Below, in pieces: positions 24,101-36,100 of a stretch of 64,000 nucleotides of DNA. Source of the DNA: Dugong dugon (taxonomy: Eukaryota > Chordata > Mammalia > Sirenia > Dugongidae); NCBI GenBank assembly GCA_030035585.1, contig CM057460.1, forward strand, positions 126,402,714 to 126,466,713, given 5' to 3'. Under the pieces are notes generated by a model. The model worked only from the letters and a program-made list of their open reading frames with translations. It ran no database searches and was not told where the DNA came from. The position numbers and the translations under genes were made by a program. The first letter of the stretch is position 1. Each line of letters starts with the position of its first letter.

Positions 24101-27100
24101 ACTGCTAAAAGAACAAATGAATCTGTCTTGGAAGAAGTACAACCTGAATGCTCCTTAGAAGCGAGGATGGCGAGACTAGTCTCACATACTTTGGAAGTGT
24201 TATCAGGAGGGGTCAGTCCCTGGAGAAGGACATCGTGCTTGGTAAAGCAGAGGGTCAGCAAAAAAGAGGAAGACCCTCAGATGAATTGACACAGTGGCTG
24301 CAACAATGAGCTTTAGCATAACAACAATTGTGAGGATGGTGCAGGACTGGGCAGTGTTTTGTTCTGTTGTACAGAGTGTCGCTAAGAGTCAGAACCAACT
24401 CGATGGCATCTAACTACAACAACAACAAGGAAACGGTAGAAATGGGTGGAAGAGAGAGAAGGCAGATTAGGGGTCAAACTTACAGTGTTATGGATTTGGC
24501 CCTCAATCAAGCCCATATTACTCAAGATGCTGATTTGGGCTCGCAGTGCTGTCCTTAGATCTTCCTAGCGTGGTTTTCGATAGCTTATTATTAGCTGCCA
24601 TTGAGTCGGCCACTGACTCATGGAGACCTCATGCACAATGGAACAAAATGCTACCCTGTCCTGCACATCCCCATGATCGGTTGTGGATCAAACCTCTGTG
24701 ATCTCAATAGGGTTTTTATTGGCTGGTATTCAGAAGTAGATCGCCAGGCCTTTTTTCCTAGTCTGTCTTAGTCTGGAAGCTCCACTGAAACCTGTTCACC
24801 ATCATAGAAACATGCAAGCCTACACTGGCAGATGGGTGATGGCTGCACATGAAGTACATTGTCTGAGACTCGAACCAGGGTCTCGAGAACGAAAGGTGAG
24901 AATTCTACCACTGAACCATCGATGCTTCATTTTTTGATAGCTTGTTGTTGTAGTCGTTAGGTACCATCGAGTTGTTTTCCAAATTGCTAGACTGTGAGGA
25001 GTAGTTGCAAAGAAGTAGCTGGGTGATAGCTGATTAATTATTTCAGAGGTGGATATTATTATTTTTTGTTATTGTGCTTTAGGTGAAAGTTTACAGAGCA
25101 AATTAGTTTTCATTAAACAGTTAATACACAAATTGTTTTGTGACATTAGTTGCCAACCCTGTGATGTGTTAGCACTCTCCCTTCTCCACTTCAGGTTCCC
25201 TGTTTCCATTCATCTGCTTTTCCTATCCCTTCCTGCTTTCTTGTCTTTGCTTTTGGGCTGGTGTGACCATTAGTCTCATACACATGATTGAACTACGAAG
25301 CATGTTCCTCACGTGTGTTATTGTTGGCTCTATAGACCTGTCTAATCTTGGCTGAAGGATGAACCTCAGGAGTGACGTCAGTACTGAGTTAAAATGGTGT
25401 CCAGGGGCCATACTCTTGGGGTTTCTCCAGTCTCTGTCAGACCAGCAAGCCTTGTCTTTTTTGTGCATGTGTGAATTTGAGTTTTATTCTACATTTTCCT
25501 CCCGCTCTATTTGGGACCCTCCATTGTGTTCTCTGCCAGGACAGGTGGTGGTGGTAACTGGGCACCACCTAGTTGTTCTGGGCTCAGTCTGGTGGAGGTT
25601 GTGGTAGTTGTTGTTCATTAGTCCTTTGGACTAATCTTTTCCCTTGTGCCTTTGGTTTTCTTCATTCTCCTTTGCTCCAGTGGGGATGGGACCAGTGGAT
25701 GTATCTTAGATGGCCCCTCACAGGTTTTTAAGACCCTGGATACTACTCACTACAGTCAGATGTAGAACATTTCTTTATAGACTATGTGATGCCAATTGAG
25801 CTAGATAATCCCCCAAGACCGTGGTCCCCAGCTTAAAGTGGATATTATTGACTAGGTTTACAGTGATATGTACTAAAATAAACTTTTGTAGGTCAATCTG
25901 AAAAAGAAGATGTGAATGGAAGCAAATGGACTGTTACTACCTTTTACACCACACCCCAAATGCCAACTTATTTAGCTGCATTTGCTATATGTGACTATGA
26001 CCATGTCAACAGAACTGAAAGGGGCAAGGAGGTGAGTAATGAAGAGTCTCCAGGTAAGGGAAAACATACTGGCTACAGATTGTTCATCCACTCTTTCAGC
26101 TTCCAGGGGCTACCCTTACATATCCCACTGTCACCTCCAGGTTCTCTCTCGCCTTTTCCTAAGTCCTGTTAAAGCTCTATGTTTGGCTTTGCAGAATGGA
26201 AATGCAACAATTCCCTCTGCAGCTCTGTGGAATGGTTTCCACAGAGAGGCTGCCCATTAAGCCCACTCCTCAGAGGCAGGTTCTCAGCCCCCTCTTCCCA
26301 GCCAGCTGCTGCCTTGATACAGTACAGGAGAGAACGGAGATTGCTGCTGAACTGGCATCTTGGAGCTCTGGTTTAGTCCATGTTGTTTCCTTAGTCATGT
26401 TGATGTAGACTCTGAAGCTGGGATAATAGTCAAAATGTTTAGCAACCAATATGACATAGACACCAACCAATAAAAATAGATACCAGGAAGAAACATCTGC
26501 TATGGCTGAAATGGTGCATGCAGGTTAAACATCATCCCTGTCTAGAAGCAGGGCTGCCATGTTCCTCAACTCCAGGGTGTGGGACACTCCCCCCTAGAGT
26601 TTTGTAAAGTGGGGGCTCTGTCCTGAAATACCTAGTTTTCACCCAATTATACCCTCATTTTACTGAAGTTATTGTGGAAGTGCTTCATGTACTAGCCCAC
26701 TCCCTGTAATAGAGTGTAGAGATAAATAAGGTCAGTGTCTTAGGCCCAGTTCTTTCTAGTCAGATCCACTTTATGGGGCTGAGGAAAATCCAGCACTATA
26801 GCAGGTGGAGGCTCTCTCCTGGGCCCAGGATCTTCCAGGCTCTTACTATTGACTCATGGAGACAAAGAAGCTATGGGGGAGAGCCAAGCCCATCTCAAGG
26901 GGGAGAATCGCTTAAGGCTGCTCCACTTAACCTAATGATGAATTAATAATACTCTACTGGAGGCAAAAACGGCTTGTTATCTTCCTCAGCTGTTGGGTCT
27001 GGACTGATTTCCCTTTCTGAATAACCACTAGTAGATCCTTGACATTCTCAAATATACTGTTGGCTAAGTCAAACATTCGTGACATATATTGATAAATTGG

Positions 27101-30100
27101 CTCAGGCAAGACTGAGAAGCACATGCTCACAGCCTGACACGAAGGGGTGGGCTGCATAGCTAGAGTGTCCCAGGTGGCCCCTCAGCATCCACATCCCAGG
27201 TGGCTTGCTCCTCTCAGGCTGCCTTATCTGCAACAATTCTTGCAAAAGGATGCAATCTGTTTCTTTGGGGAAGATCATCCTGAAAAGGAAGTCAGCTGCC
27301 ATAGAAGCAAAGAGGAAATGGAGCATGCCTAAGAAAGTAATGTCCTGAGCCAGAAAATAGAAGTTTGGGAATGAATTTATCAGTGGAATGCTGCATTTGG
27401 CTATGGCTCAGCTTTCTGATGTGAATGAGTCCACCATATACCCTACCAGGGAACCAAAATCTGCTCTTGGAATAGCGTCCAGTCTATACAAAAATTGCTT
27501 ATCAAATAAGAGATAAAAATTTAGTGAAATTGAAAATGTGGTTAACACGTGGTATGAGTATAACACAGGAAGCATGTGACTAGACTCAGAAATCACATAC
27601 TTTGAGTAGAATTTAACACACATGGACACTTGTAAAGATTTTGCTCTCCTGTGGGTAGAGAGGAGCCTCAGTGGCACAGTGGTGAAGAGCCTGGCTGCTA
27701 ATCAAAAGGTTGGCAGTTCAAATCCACCAGCCACTCCTTGGAAACCCAGTGGGGCAGCTCTTCTCTGTCCTATAGGGTCACTGTGAGTCAGAACCGACTT
27801 GACGGCAAGGGGTTTGTTTTTTTTTTGTTGTGTAGAGAAGACCACCAGGACACACTGGTGGACCGGATGTGATTCTGAAGGAACTTCACGACTGCATTTC
27901 CAAAATGTATTTTTCACTGGCTTTTGAGGGGCCACTTGCTCTCCCACTCAGCTTGAAATCCCCATCATTTGGCTCTCTTTTGCTTTATAGAGGGAATTTA
28001 TGGGAAGGAGCTTTGTAAATGAAAAACAAATATAAAAACATTAATTGTTATTGCTGTTATTTTCCAAGGAGCCCCGGTTGCACAGTGGTTAAAAGCACTC
28101 GGCTGCTAACCGAAAGGTCCATAGGAGAAAGATGTGGCAGTCTGCTTTTGTAAAGATTGACAGCCTTGAAAACCCTATGGGGCAGTTCTACTCTGTCCTA
28201 TAGGGTCACTATGAGTAGGAATTGACTTGATGGTAGCGGGCTGGATTATTTTCCAACAGGATACAGTTAAAATGCACACATTATCTTGAAGGTGGGGAGA
28301 GATGGCTATCATTTCCACTCTGTAGTGTGGGCTTCGGTTTAGCAGCCTTCCTAACCCTTGCCTCAGAAGATAAAGCTAGAGGAGGGCAAGTTTAGTGTAG
28401 GGGCGGGACCAAGTCCTGGGGCCATCTTTCCCAAATTAGGGAAGCCTAAAGGAATGAAGGGATCAAGGCAAAGAGCCTTCAAACACAGGTGGTTGCATTT
28501 TGTGAAAGAGGCGCATTCCTGAAGACCTCATGTAATTCAAAAGTCACATAATTCAAGACTAATTTTCTGGCAGAAAGAAGAGCAAAGTAAGCTGACTGTG
28601 TTCTTGGAGTGCAAAAATCTGCAGATACTATAGTGCTGCTTTTTGTTTTCTTAGCATTATCTCCAATGTTTTGCAGAGAGCTTTCTTAGATTAATTGCAC
28701 TCTCATCAGGGCAATTGTTTTAACTTCCCCACCTCTAACTTTTGTTCCAGAGTTACTGAGTTTCAGGCAAGTTATTTTATCAACACTGGCAACTCCATTA
28801 AAAAGTGCTTAGATGATACTATAAGGTAAAAAATGATTTTATATTACAATAATAATTAATGTTAAAACAACAGCATGTTAGTCACCAAAATCCCACAGAG
28901 AAGTTCCCAAGTGCCCAAATAATAGCTACATGAAACTGGCAAACCATTGCAGGGATTTCGTTTTATCTACTAAAGTGAAGCTGCCAGGTGGCAATAGCAT
29001 AAACAGAGTTTCTAATTCAATTGCTTCACCAGCTTTAAAATCATAAGAGTTTTTTAAAACAATATTTTAATTTTATTTTTGGTGAAAATATACACAGCAG
29101 AACCCACTCCTGTTGCGCAGTTTCTAGACATAACCATCAGTGACATTGGTTACGTTCTTCACAGTGTGTCAACGTTCTCATTTTTTCTGTTCTAGTTTAA
29201 AATAGCTGTTGACCCTTTGGTCTTATATAATTTTTCTAAAATGCAATACTCAGGGTGATAATCTTTACTCTTGTGCTAAACTGTTACTTACTTTAAAGGT
29301 GACTTCAGGGGATAGTTTCAATTCAGGGTTTGAAGAGCAACCTGGAGCCATAGTCTTGGGGACTTCTCCAGCCTCAATATGTCCACTAAGTCTGGATTCT
29401 TGAAAAATTATAAGAGTTTTGATGACTTTTTTTTTTTTTTTAACTAGGGAAGCTCACCTTATTTCAAATTTTGAAAATAAAGTGGGACTATTAAGGTTTC
29501 AATCACCAAACCATTTTAAGTTTGCATGATTCAAATTGCTTAAAATGGACCATACCATATAACCCCACCTCCACCAACTGCAGAATTCTGTTTTGGATCA
29601 TTAGGAGTATATCCTAAAGAGGAACACAAGGTTCCTCTTTTACCCTTACATAGAATCTTAGTTTCCTGTGGGAATGGATATCAGTGTGGACCATTCCAAG
29701 GATTGTTTTTTAACGAAAAAGTTATACATATTGTTGTAAAAAGTTGAAATAACACACTCTATATGGGAGCTACTGTTTACAACTTCAGTGAGCAGCCTTC
29801 TCGGCATTTCTCAGCATGTATGCATTTAAACATTTTCTTTATGTATCTTCTTCTGAAAAGGTAATTGGAGCAAGCAGGCTGTCACTTTCCATCATCACAA
29901 ATGCTTTTCCTAATCACTGCTTGATTGTTTTGGCTTAGATACGCATCTGGGCCCGGAAAGATGCCATCGCAAATGGGAATGCAGACTTTGCTTTGAACAT
30001 CACAGGTCCCATCTTCTCTTTCATGGAAGATTTATTTAACATTAGTTATCCTCTTCCAAAAACAGGTGAGGCATCTTCCTTTCCAGTGCAACTGGTTTCC

Positions 30101-33100
30101 TGTTATGGGGTCCTTGGGTTGAGGTCAGAGGGTACCTACATGAGTTTCTAAAGACCTGTCATCACCATTTAGCCACTATTTGGGGTCTGGCCTCCCATCA
30201 TTATCTCTTTCACATTTAAATTAGGACCTGTCCTTTCTTTGTACAGTGCCGTGTGCCTAGTGGGTATTCAGGGAGCTCTCAGGCTCTAGATCCCTGCTGG
30301 TTACTCAATGGTAGGCTCATCTCCTCCAGCCACTGCTTTCTATCTTGCCTTGTGTCCTTCTCTCTCATAATGCAGATATACCATGCAATGTTCTTGTTCC
30401 TCTTAGCAGGCCTGTGTGAGTTATTCCAGTTCCCATTTGTAAGCTGTTTTTTAAATATTCTTTAGCTATGAGCCATTAAATTAGGACTTGGTGGTCTCAT
30501 TTGTGATTTTTCATTGTATAAAATTGGAATCATGTGTGAATATAATATGATCCTTGAGGAAATATGTAAACGTTTTATCTCTCATAGGTCTACAGAATAT
30601 ATTATTAAAATCGTATGAGCACTCTGCTCAGAAAGTTGTTCAAATTTTTTCTCTCTAAATTGAGAGTATCATGCAAATAAATTTTGTTCCTCTAACATGT
30701 TCACTGGAGTCTTTGGAAAAAGTATGTTCTGCTTACATTGGTAGACGACAGAAGAAGGTGGGGAGTAAGTATTTGGGAGCTCAAATCTCCCGAGCACCAG
30801 GAACCCAGTGGCCCTGCAGCTCTATTGTTCTGGCTAAGAAGGAATGGGACCAGCTTTGACCCATTCAGGGATCCTGGAGGGATACCTGTCATTTTGTGGG
30901 TAGGAGGCAGCAGAAGCCCAGCCTTGGAGACCAGCCTTGCAGGCAAAGCTCCTGGCACTTCTGAGGCTGGAAAATTTCAAAATGACCCTTATCTAGCCAA
31001 GAAAAATTTCTTCTGTTTATTTAAAGACACGTCCAGAGTTATCCTTGATATTTTATTCCCTCAAAAGACCCCCTCCATCCAGTTAGTCATCTACTTACTA
31101 GCTGTACATCCATCTGCTTCTCCCTATCCCCCAGTTCACCCTAATTTGTATAATCAACATCTCTACCACAGCAGCTCTCACCTGGTTTCTCCATACTGAA
31201 GCCAGAGGGATCCTTCCAGAGCAAAAATCCAATCATATTACTTTCCTCTTTAAAACCTTTTCTGTGGCTTCCTGTTACACTAAGCATAAAGTCCAAACTA
31301 TCATCCCTTGCCAACCTCTCGGGGCTTTCAGCAGTTCCTCAGTGTGGGGAGGTTCTCTAGCACTATCTCTGTTGCCTCCTACAGTTTCATCTTCCCTTCC
31401 TCTCCCCTAGGCTCTTGAACATGTGGTTTGCACTTTCTGGAATGCCCTCTATCCAACTGGTTAATTCCTATATTTCTCAACTCACAGCCCCTCATCCAGG
31501 AAGTCTTCCCTGACTTCTTTTCTTATGATTCCACAGAATCCCATGCACCTCTCCATCGGAACCCTTAACACACTGTATCCTAACTTGGGGTCAGGATCTG
31601 AATTGTCTTTGTATTTGTACTCCCATAACAGTATTTGTCTCATAGTGGTAAACAGTAAACTTTTTTGGTGGGGGACACAAATATGTACAATTAGTTCAGT
31701 AATTCCACTTAAATTCTGACTAGATTATTCACTCCTGGAGGTCAGAGTTATATTTGACATCTTACCCAATATTACACATACAAACCCATTAAAACCAAAC
31801 CCACTGCCATCAATTCTGACTCATAGTAACCCTGTAGGACAGAGCAGAACTGCCCCATAGGGTTTCCAAGGTTGTACTCTTTACAAAAGCAGTCTGCCAC
31901 ATCTTTCTCCCACAGAGCAGCTGGTGGGTTTGAATTGCCAAACTTTTTGGTTAGCAGCCAAGCGCTTAACCACTGTGGCACCAGGGCTCTGATATTACAC
32001 CATACGAGGTGCTCGATAAAAGTGTGTTTTAACTGGTAGATAAAATAAGCAAAATTTTTCTTACTGGATTTTTAGGAGAAAGATAAACTCGTAATTACTT
32101 TAACTCTTGGTTGAGTCATTAAAAAAAAAAAAAAAAAGAACAAAGCAAAACAAAAAACCTTCCGTATGAACATCTCCCGTATATTCTATACTACTACTCT
32201 CAGTAGGGCACTGGTGGTGCAGTGGTTAAGAGCTCGGCTGCTAACCAAAACATCGGCAGTTTGAATCCACCAGCCGCTCCTTAGAAACCCTATGGAGCAG
32301 TTCTACTCTGTCCTATAAGGTCTCTATGAGTCAGAACCGACTCACCGGCAACAGATTTGGGGTTTTTTTTTTTTTTTTTAAATTACTCTCAGTGAGTCAG
32401 ATAAGAAGCCATTTGGTTTATTTCTCCCATTTTTAGTTTATCTTTGTATCAGTGAATTCGAAACCTTAGAATCTCAGATAATATAAATCATATTCATGAA
32501 TCCACCATATAGAAAAGCATTTTTTCTGGTGTTGTTATCATTTTAATTCAAACTGTTTAAAGTAAAAAGGGGACTGAAATATGATAATGTTACGAAGTCT
32601 GATAGAGTTAGATACTTGGGTTATTAGTACAAATTTTGAAAGAAAAAGTGACATGATACATTTAGGAATAAACACAGACCTTTCAGATTTGCAAACATAT
32701 AAAACTACAACTTGTAAGTTTTAATCATGCTTTTAACTTACAGTATGGACTAACTGTGTATATCAAACCTCCCAACACGGATTGTATTTTTGTAGCAATA
32801 AACCTCAAGTAATGGTATACGACATAAATCAGAAAGCAGTGATACAATGACCATAACAAATGATAATTTACTGAGCAAATACTGGGTACCTATTACTTTT
32901 CTAGGTGCCAAGTGAATGCAAAAGAAGTAGGTGGCTGAGGCCCTGTTCAAGTAGCTGAGTTAGGGAGATAGTGTGCATATTTTAGAAACAACAACAAGTT
33001 CATAAGCAAGAGATAAAGTACTAGCTAAGTAAAAGTCAAGAAAGAAAGAGGATAAGGAAGTGGTAATTGGAGTATCCCAAACAAATAAAGAACATCTAAA

Positions 33101-36100
33101 AGTAAATAAGAAAAATACAACCCTATAGGAAAATGAGTGAAAATATATGAATAGATGCTTTATGATAAGGAAATATGTGCAGCTAATAAACTTATGAAGA
33201 CATATTAACCTCACTAATAATCCGGAGAATGAATATCCAAGCCACAATGAGGCAACATTTTATACCCATTTGATTATCAGAAAGTAAAAATTCCAACAAT
33301 GCCAAGTGTTGAAGAGAATCTGAAATTGTTGATATGAGCGTCAACTGTTACAATCACTTGGAAAATATTTGTTTTTATCTAGGAACTTTGACCAATAGAA
33401 TACTTTAAAACCTAGTAACTCCATCCCTAGGTATATATCCCCAAGGGGATATGAATACATATATACCAGAAGACATTTGCAAGTGTTCATAGCTACCCTT
33501 TTTATAGTGGCCCCAAACTGAAAACAACCCAAATGGTCATTGACAAGATAATGGGTAAATAAATTGTGGTATATTCACACAACAGACTGTTGTTGTTTGT
33601 TAGGTGCCATCTAGTTTGTTCCAACTCATAGCAACCCTATGCATGACAGAACAAAACACTGCCCTGTTCTGTGCCATCTTTGCAATCCTTTCTATGTCTG
33701 AGCCCACTGTTGCAGCCACTGTGTCAATCCATATCAATTACGGGCTTCCTGTTTTTCACCAACCTTGTGCTTTACCAAGTGTGATATCCTTCTCCAGGGT
33801 CTGGTCCCTCCTAATAACATGTCCAAAGTAAGTTAGACAAAGTCTCATCTCTCCATACTACCTTCTAAGGAGCATTCTAACTGTACTTCTTCCAAGACAG
33901 ATTTGTTCTTCAGGCAGTCCGTGGTATATTCAATTTTCTTCACTAACACCATAATTCAAATGTGCGAGAGGATGGAGCCAACATGGTGCTATAGACAGAA
34001 ACTCGGAGCCATACCTCCACAGCAAAGAACCAAGAAACTAAGTAAAAAAGATAAACATCAATCCTTGAACCCTAAGTGTCAGATGAAGAGATAAAGAACT
34101 CAACCAAACACCAAATGGAATAAGAAACTGGCAGAGAACAGAGAATGGGGAGAGATACGGAGTGGAGGTCCCTTATCAGCTAACGCAGCACAGATTTGCC
34201 ATCTTAAACTTCTGTTGGAGATTGGCAGATGGAGTATAGGAATGCAGCTTCATGGAGCTGATACAGGAACAAAATGTCAAAATAAATTCACAACTAGAAA
34301 TCATACAAAAGCAGCAGTTGGAAATCCAAAAGATAAACAGCAAGATTTCAGAAATGGAAAGTGTCATAGAAGGTCTGAGGAGCAGGTTTGAAACAATGGA
34401 CGACAGGATGAACGAAATTGAAGACACATACTTGGACACCACTTTGAGGAAAAATCAGAAAAAAGAACAAACAAAAATGAAGAAACCCTGAGAATGATTG
34501 TGGGATACAGTCAAAAGCAAAAATCACCAAGAAAATCACCAAGGCATATATCATAACCAGACTTGCTAAAACCAAAGAGAGAGAAAGAATCCTGAGAGCA
34601 GCTCAAGAAAAACAAAAAGTCACATACAGAGGGGAAACAATAATACTAAGCTTTGACTACTTGGCGGAAACCATGCAGGCAAGAAGGCAATGGGATGACA
34701 CATATAAAACCTTGAAAGAAAAAAAATGCCAACCAAGAATAATATATCCTGCAAAACTCTCACTCAAATATGATGGTGAAATTAGGACATTTCCAGATAA
34801 ACAGAAATTAAGGGACTACGTAAAAACCAAACCAAACTTACAAGAATTATTAAAGGGCGTCCTTTGATTTGAGAACAAACAACATCAGACAACAGCCTGA
34901 ATCTAGGACATAAGACCGCACCAGCTGGATACCAACCTAGGAAATGAACTCTCAAGGATTAATCAAAACTAAAAGATTTACAACGGGGAACCAGAGAGGT
35001 TAATCTGTAAATGACAACAATGTCAGAACAATAAAAGAGGGAATAAAATGTGTGGTATACAACTTTCAAATGAAGAGGAAGGCAAGGCAATACCAAGTAA
35101 TAACAGACTGGTTCAAACTTAGGAAGATAAGGGTAAATTTCAAAGTAACCATAAAGAAAGTTAACAAACCTACTCATCAAAATAAAGAAGAAAAACATAA
35201 AGTCTCAGTAAATGCAAAATCTACAAAAACAAAAGAAATGAAAAAAAATCCACGAACAAAAGGAATTCAGCACAGAAGAGTAAGATGAACAAAGAAAATG
35301 TCTGCACCACAAAAAAGCACTGCAAAATGACAGCAATAAACTCACACTTATCAATAATTACACTGAACATAAATGTCCTCAATGCACCCATGAAGAGACA
35401 GAGAGTGCCAGATGGATATAAAAACAGCATCCATTAATATGCTGTCTATAAGAGACACACCTTAGAAACAAAGATGTAAATTTACTAAAAATCCAAAGGA
35501 TGGAAAAAATATATATCAAGCAAATAGCTACCAAAAAAGAGCAGGAGTGGCAATACTAATCTCAGAAAAAAATAGACTTTCAAACAAAATCCACCATAAA
35601 AGACAAAGAAAGGCATTATATAATGATTAAAGGGATGATCCATCATGAAGACATAACCATAATAAGCATCTACACACCCAATGACAGGGCTCAAAAGTAC
35701 GTAAAACAAACTCTAAGAGCACTGAAAAGAGAAACAGACAATTCCACAATAATAGTAGGAGACTTCAACACAACACTCTTGGTAAAGAACAAAACATCTA
35801 GAAAGAAACTCAACAAAGATACAGAAGATCTACAGGCCACAATCAGCCAACTTGACCTCATAGACGTATATAGAACACTCCACCCAACAGCTGCAAAGTA
35901 CACATTCTTTTCCAATGCATGTGGAACGTTCTCCAGAACAGATCACATGGTAGGCCACAAAGCAACCCTCAACAAAATCTGAAACGCTGAGTTAATACAA
36001 AGTATCTTCTCTGTTCACAATGCCATCAAAGTAGAAATTAACAACAGGAAGAGCAAAGAGAGACAATCAATTACATGGAAACTGAATAACACTGTGCTTA

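Larger units (their letters stand above)
21372..25891 (+). other. LVRN: LVRN intron 2
   Basis: GT-AG intron with an AC microsatellite near its start, a BovB copy, a tRNA-Gly-headed SINE and an L1 3' end, listed separately. Positions 21450-22245 hold nothing that I recognise. Confidence 0.85.
26032..29938 (+). other. LVRN: LVRN intron 3
   Basis: GT-AG intron. 26040-27655 and 28250-29040 hold no gene or repeat that I can name. Two AfroSINEs and a divergent L1 3' end are listed separately. Small open frames around 26100-26500 and 27100-27680 lack homology I recognise. Confidence 0.85.

Noticed and set aside
24858..24925. A functional tRNA-Gly gene
   Set aside because: The anticodon stem and the acceptor pairing are lost and it is joined to a SINE body; retained only as a SINE head.
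34252..34491. Coiled-coil protein of about 79 residues
   Set aside because: It is the ORF1-like part of an L1 that continues into the L1 endonuclease; not a host gene.
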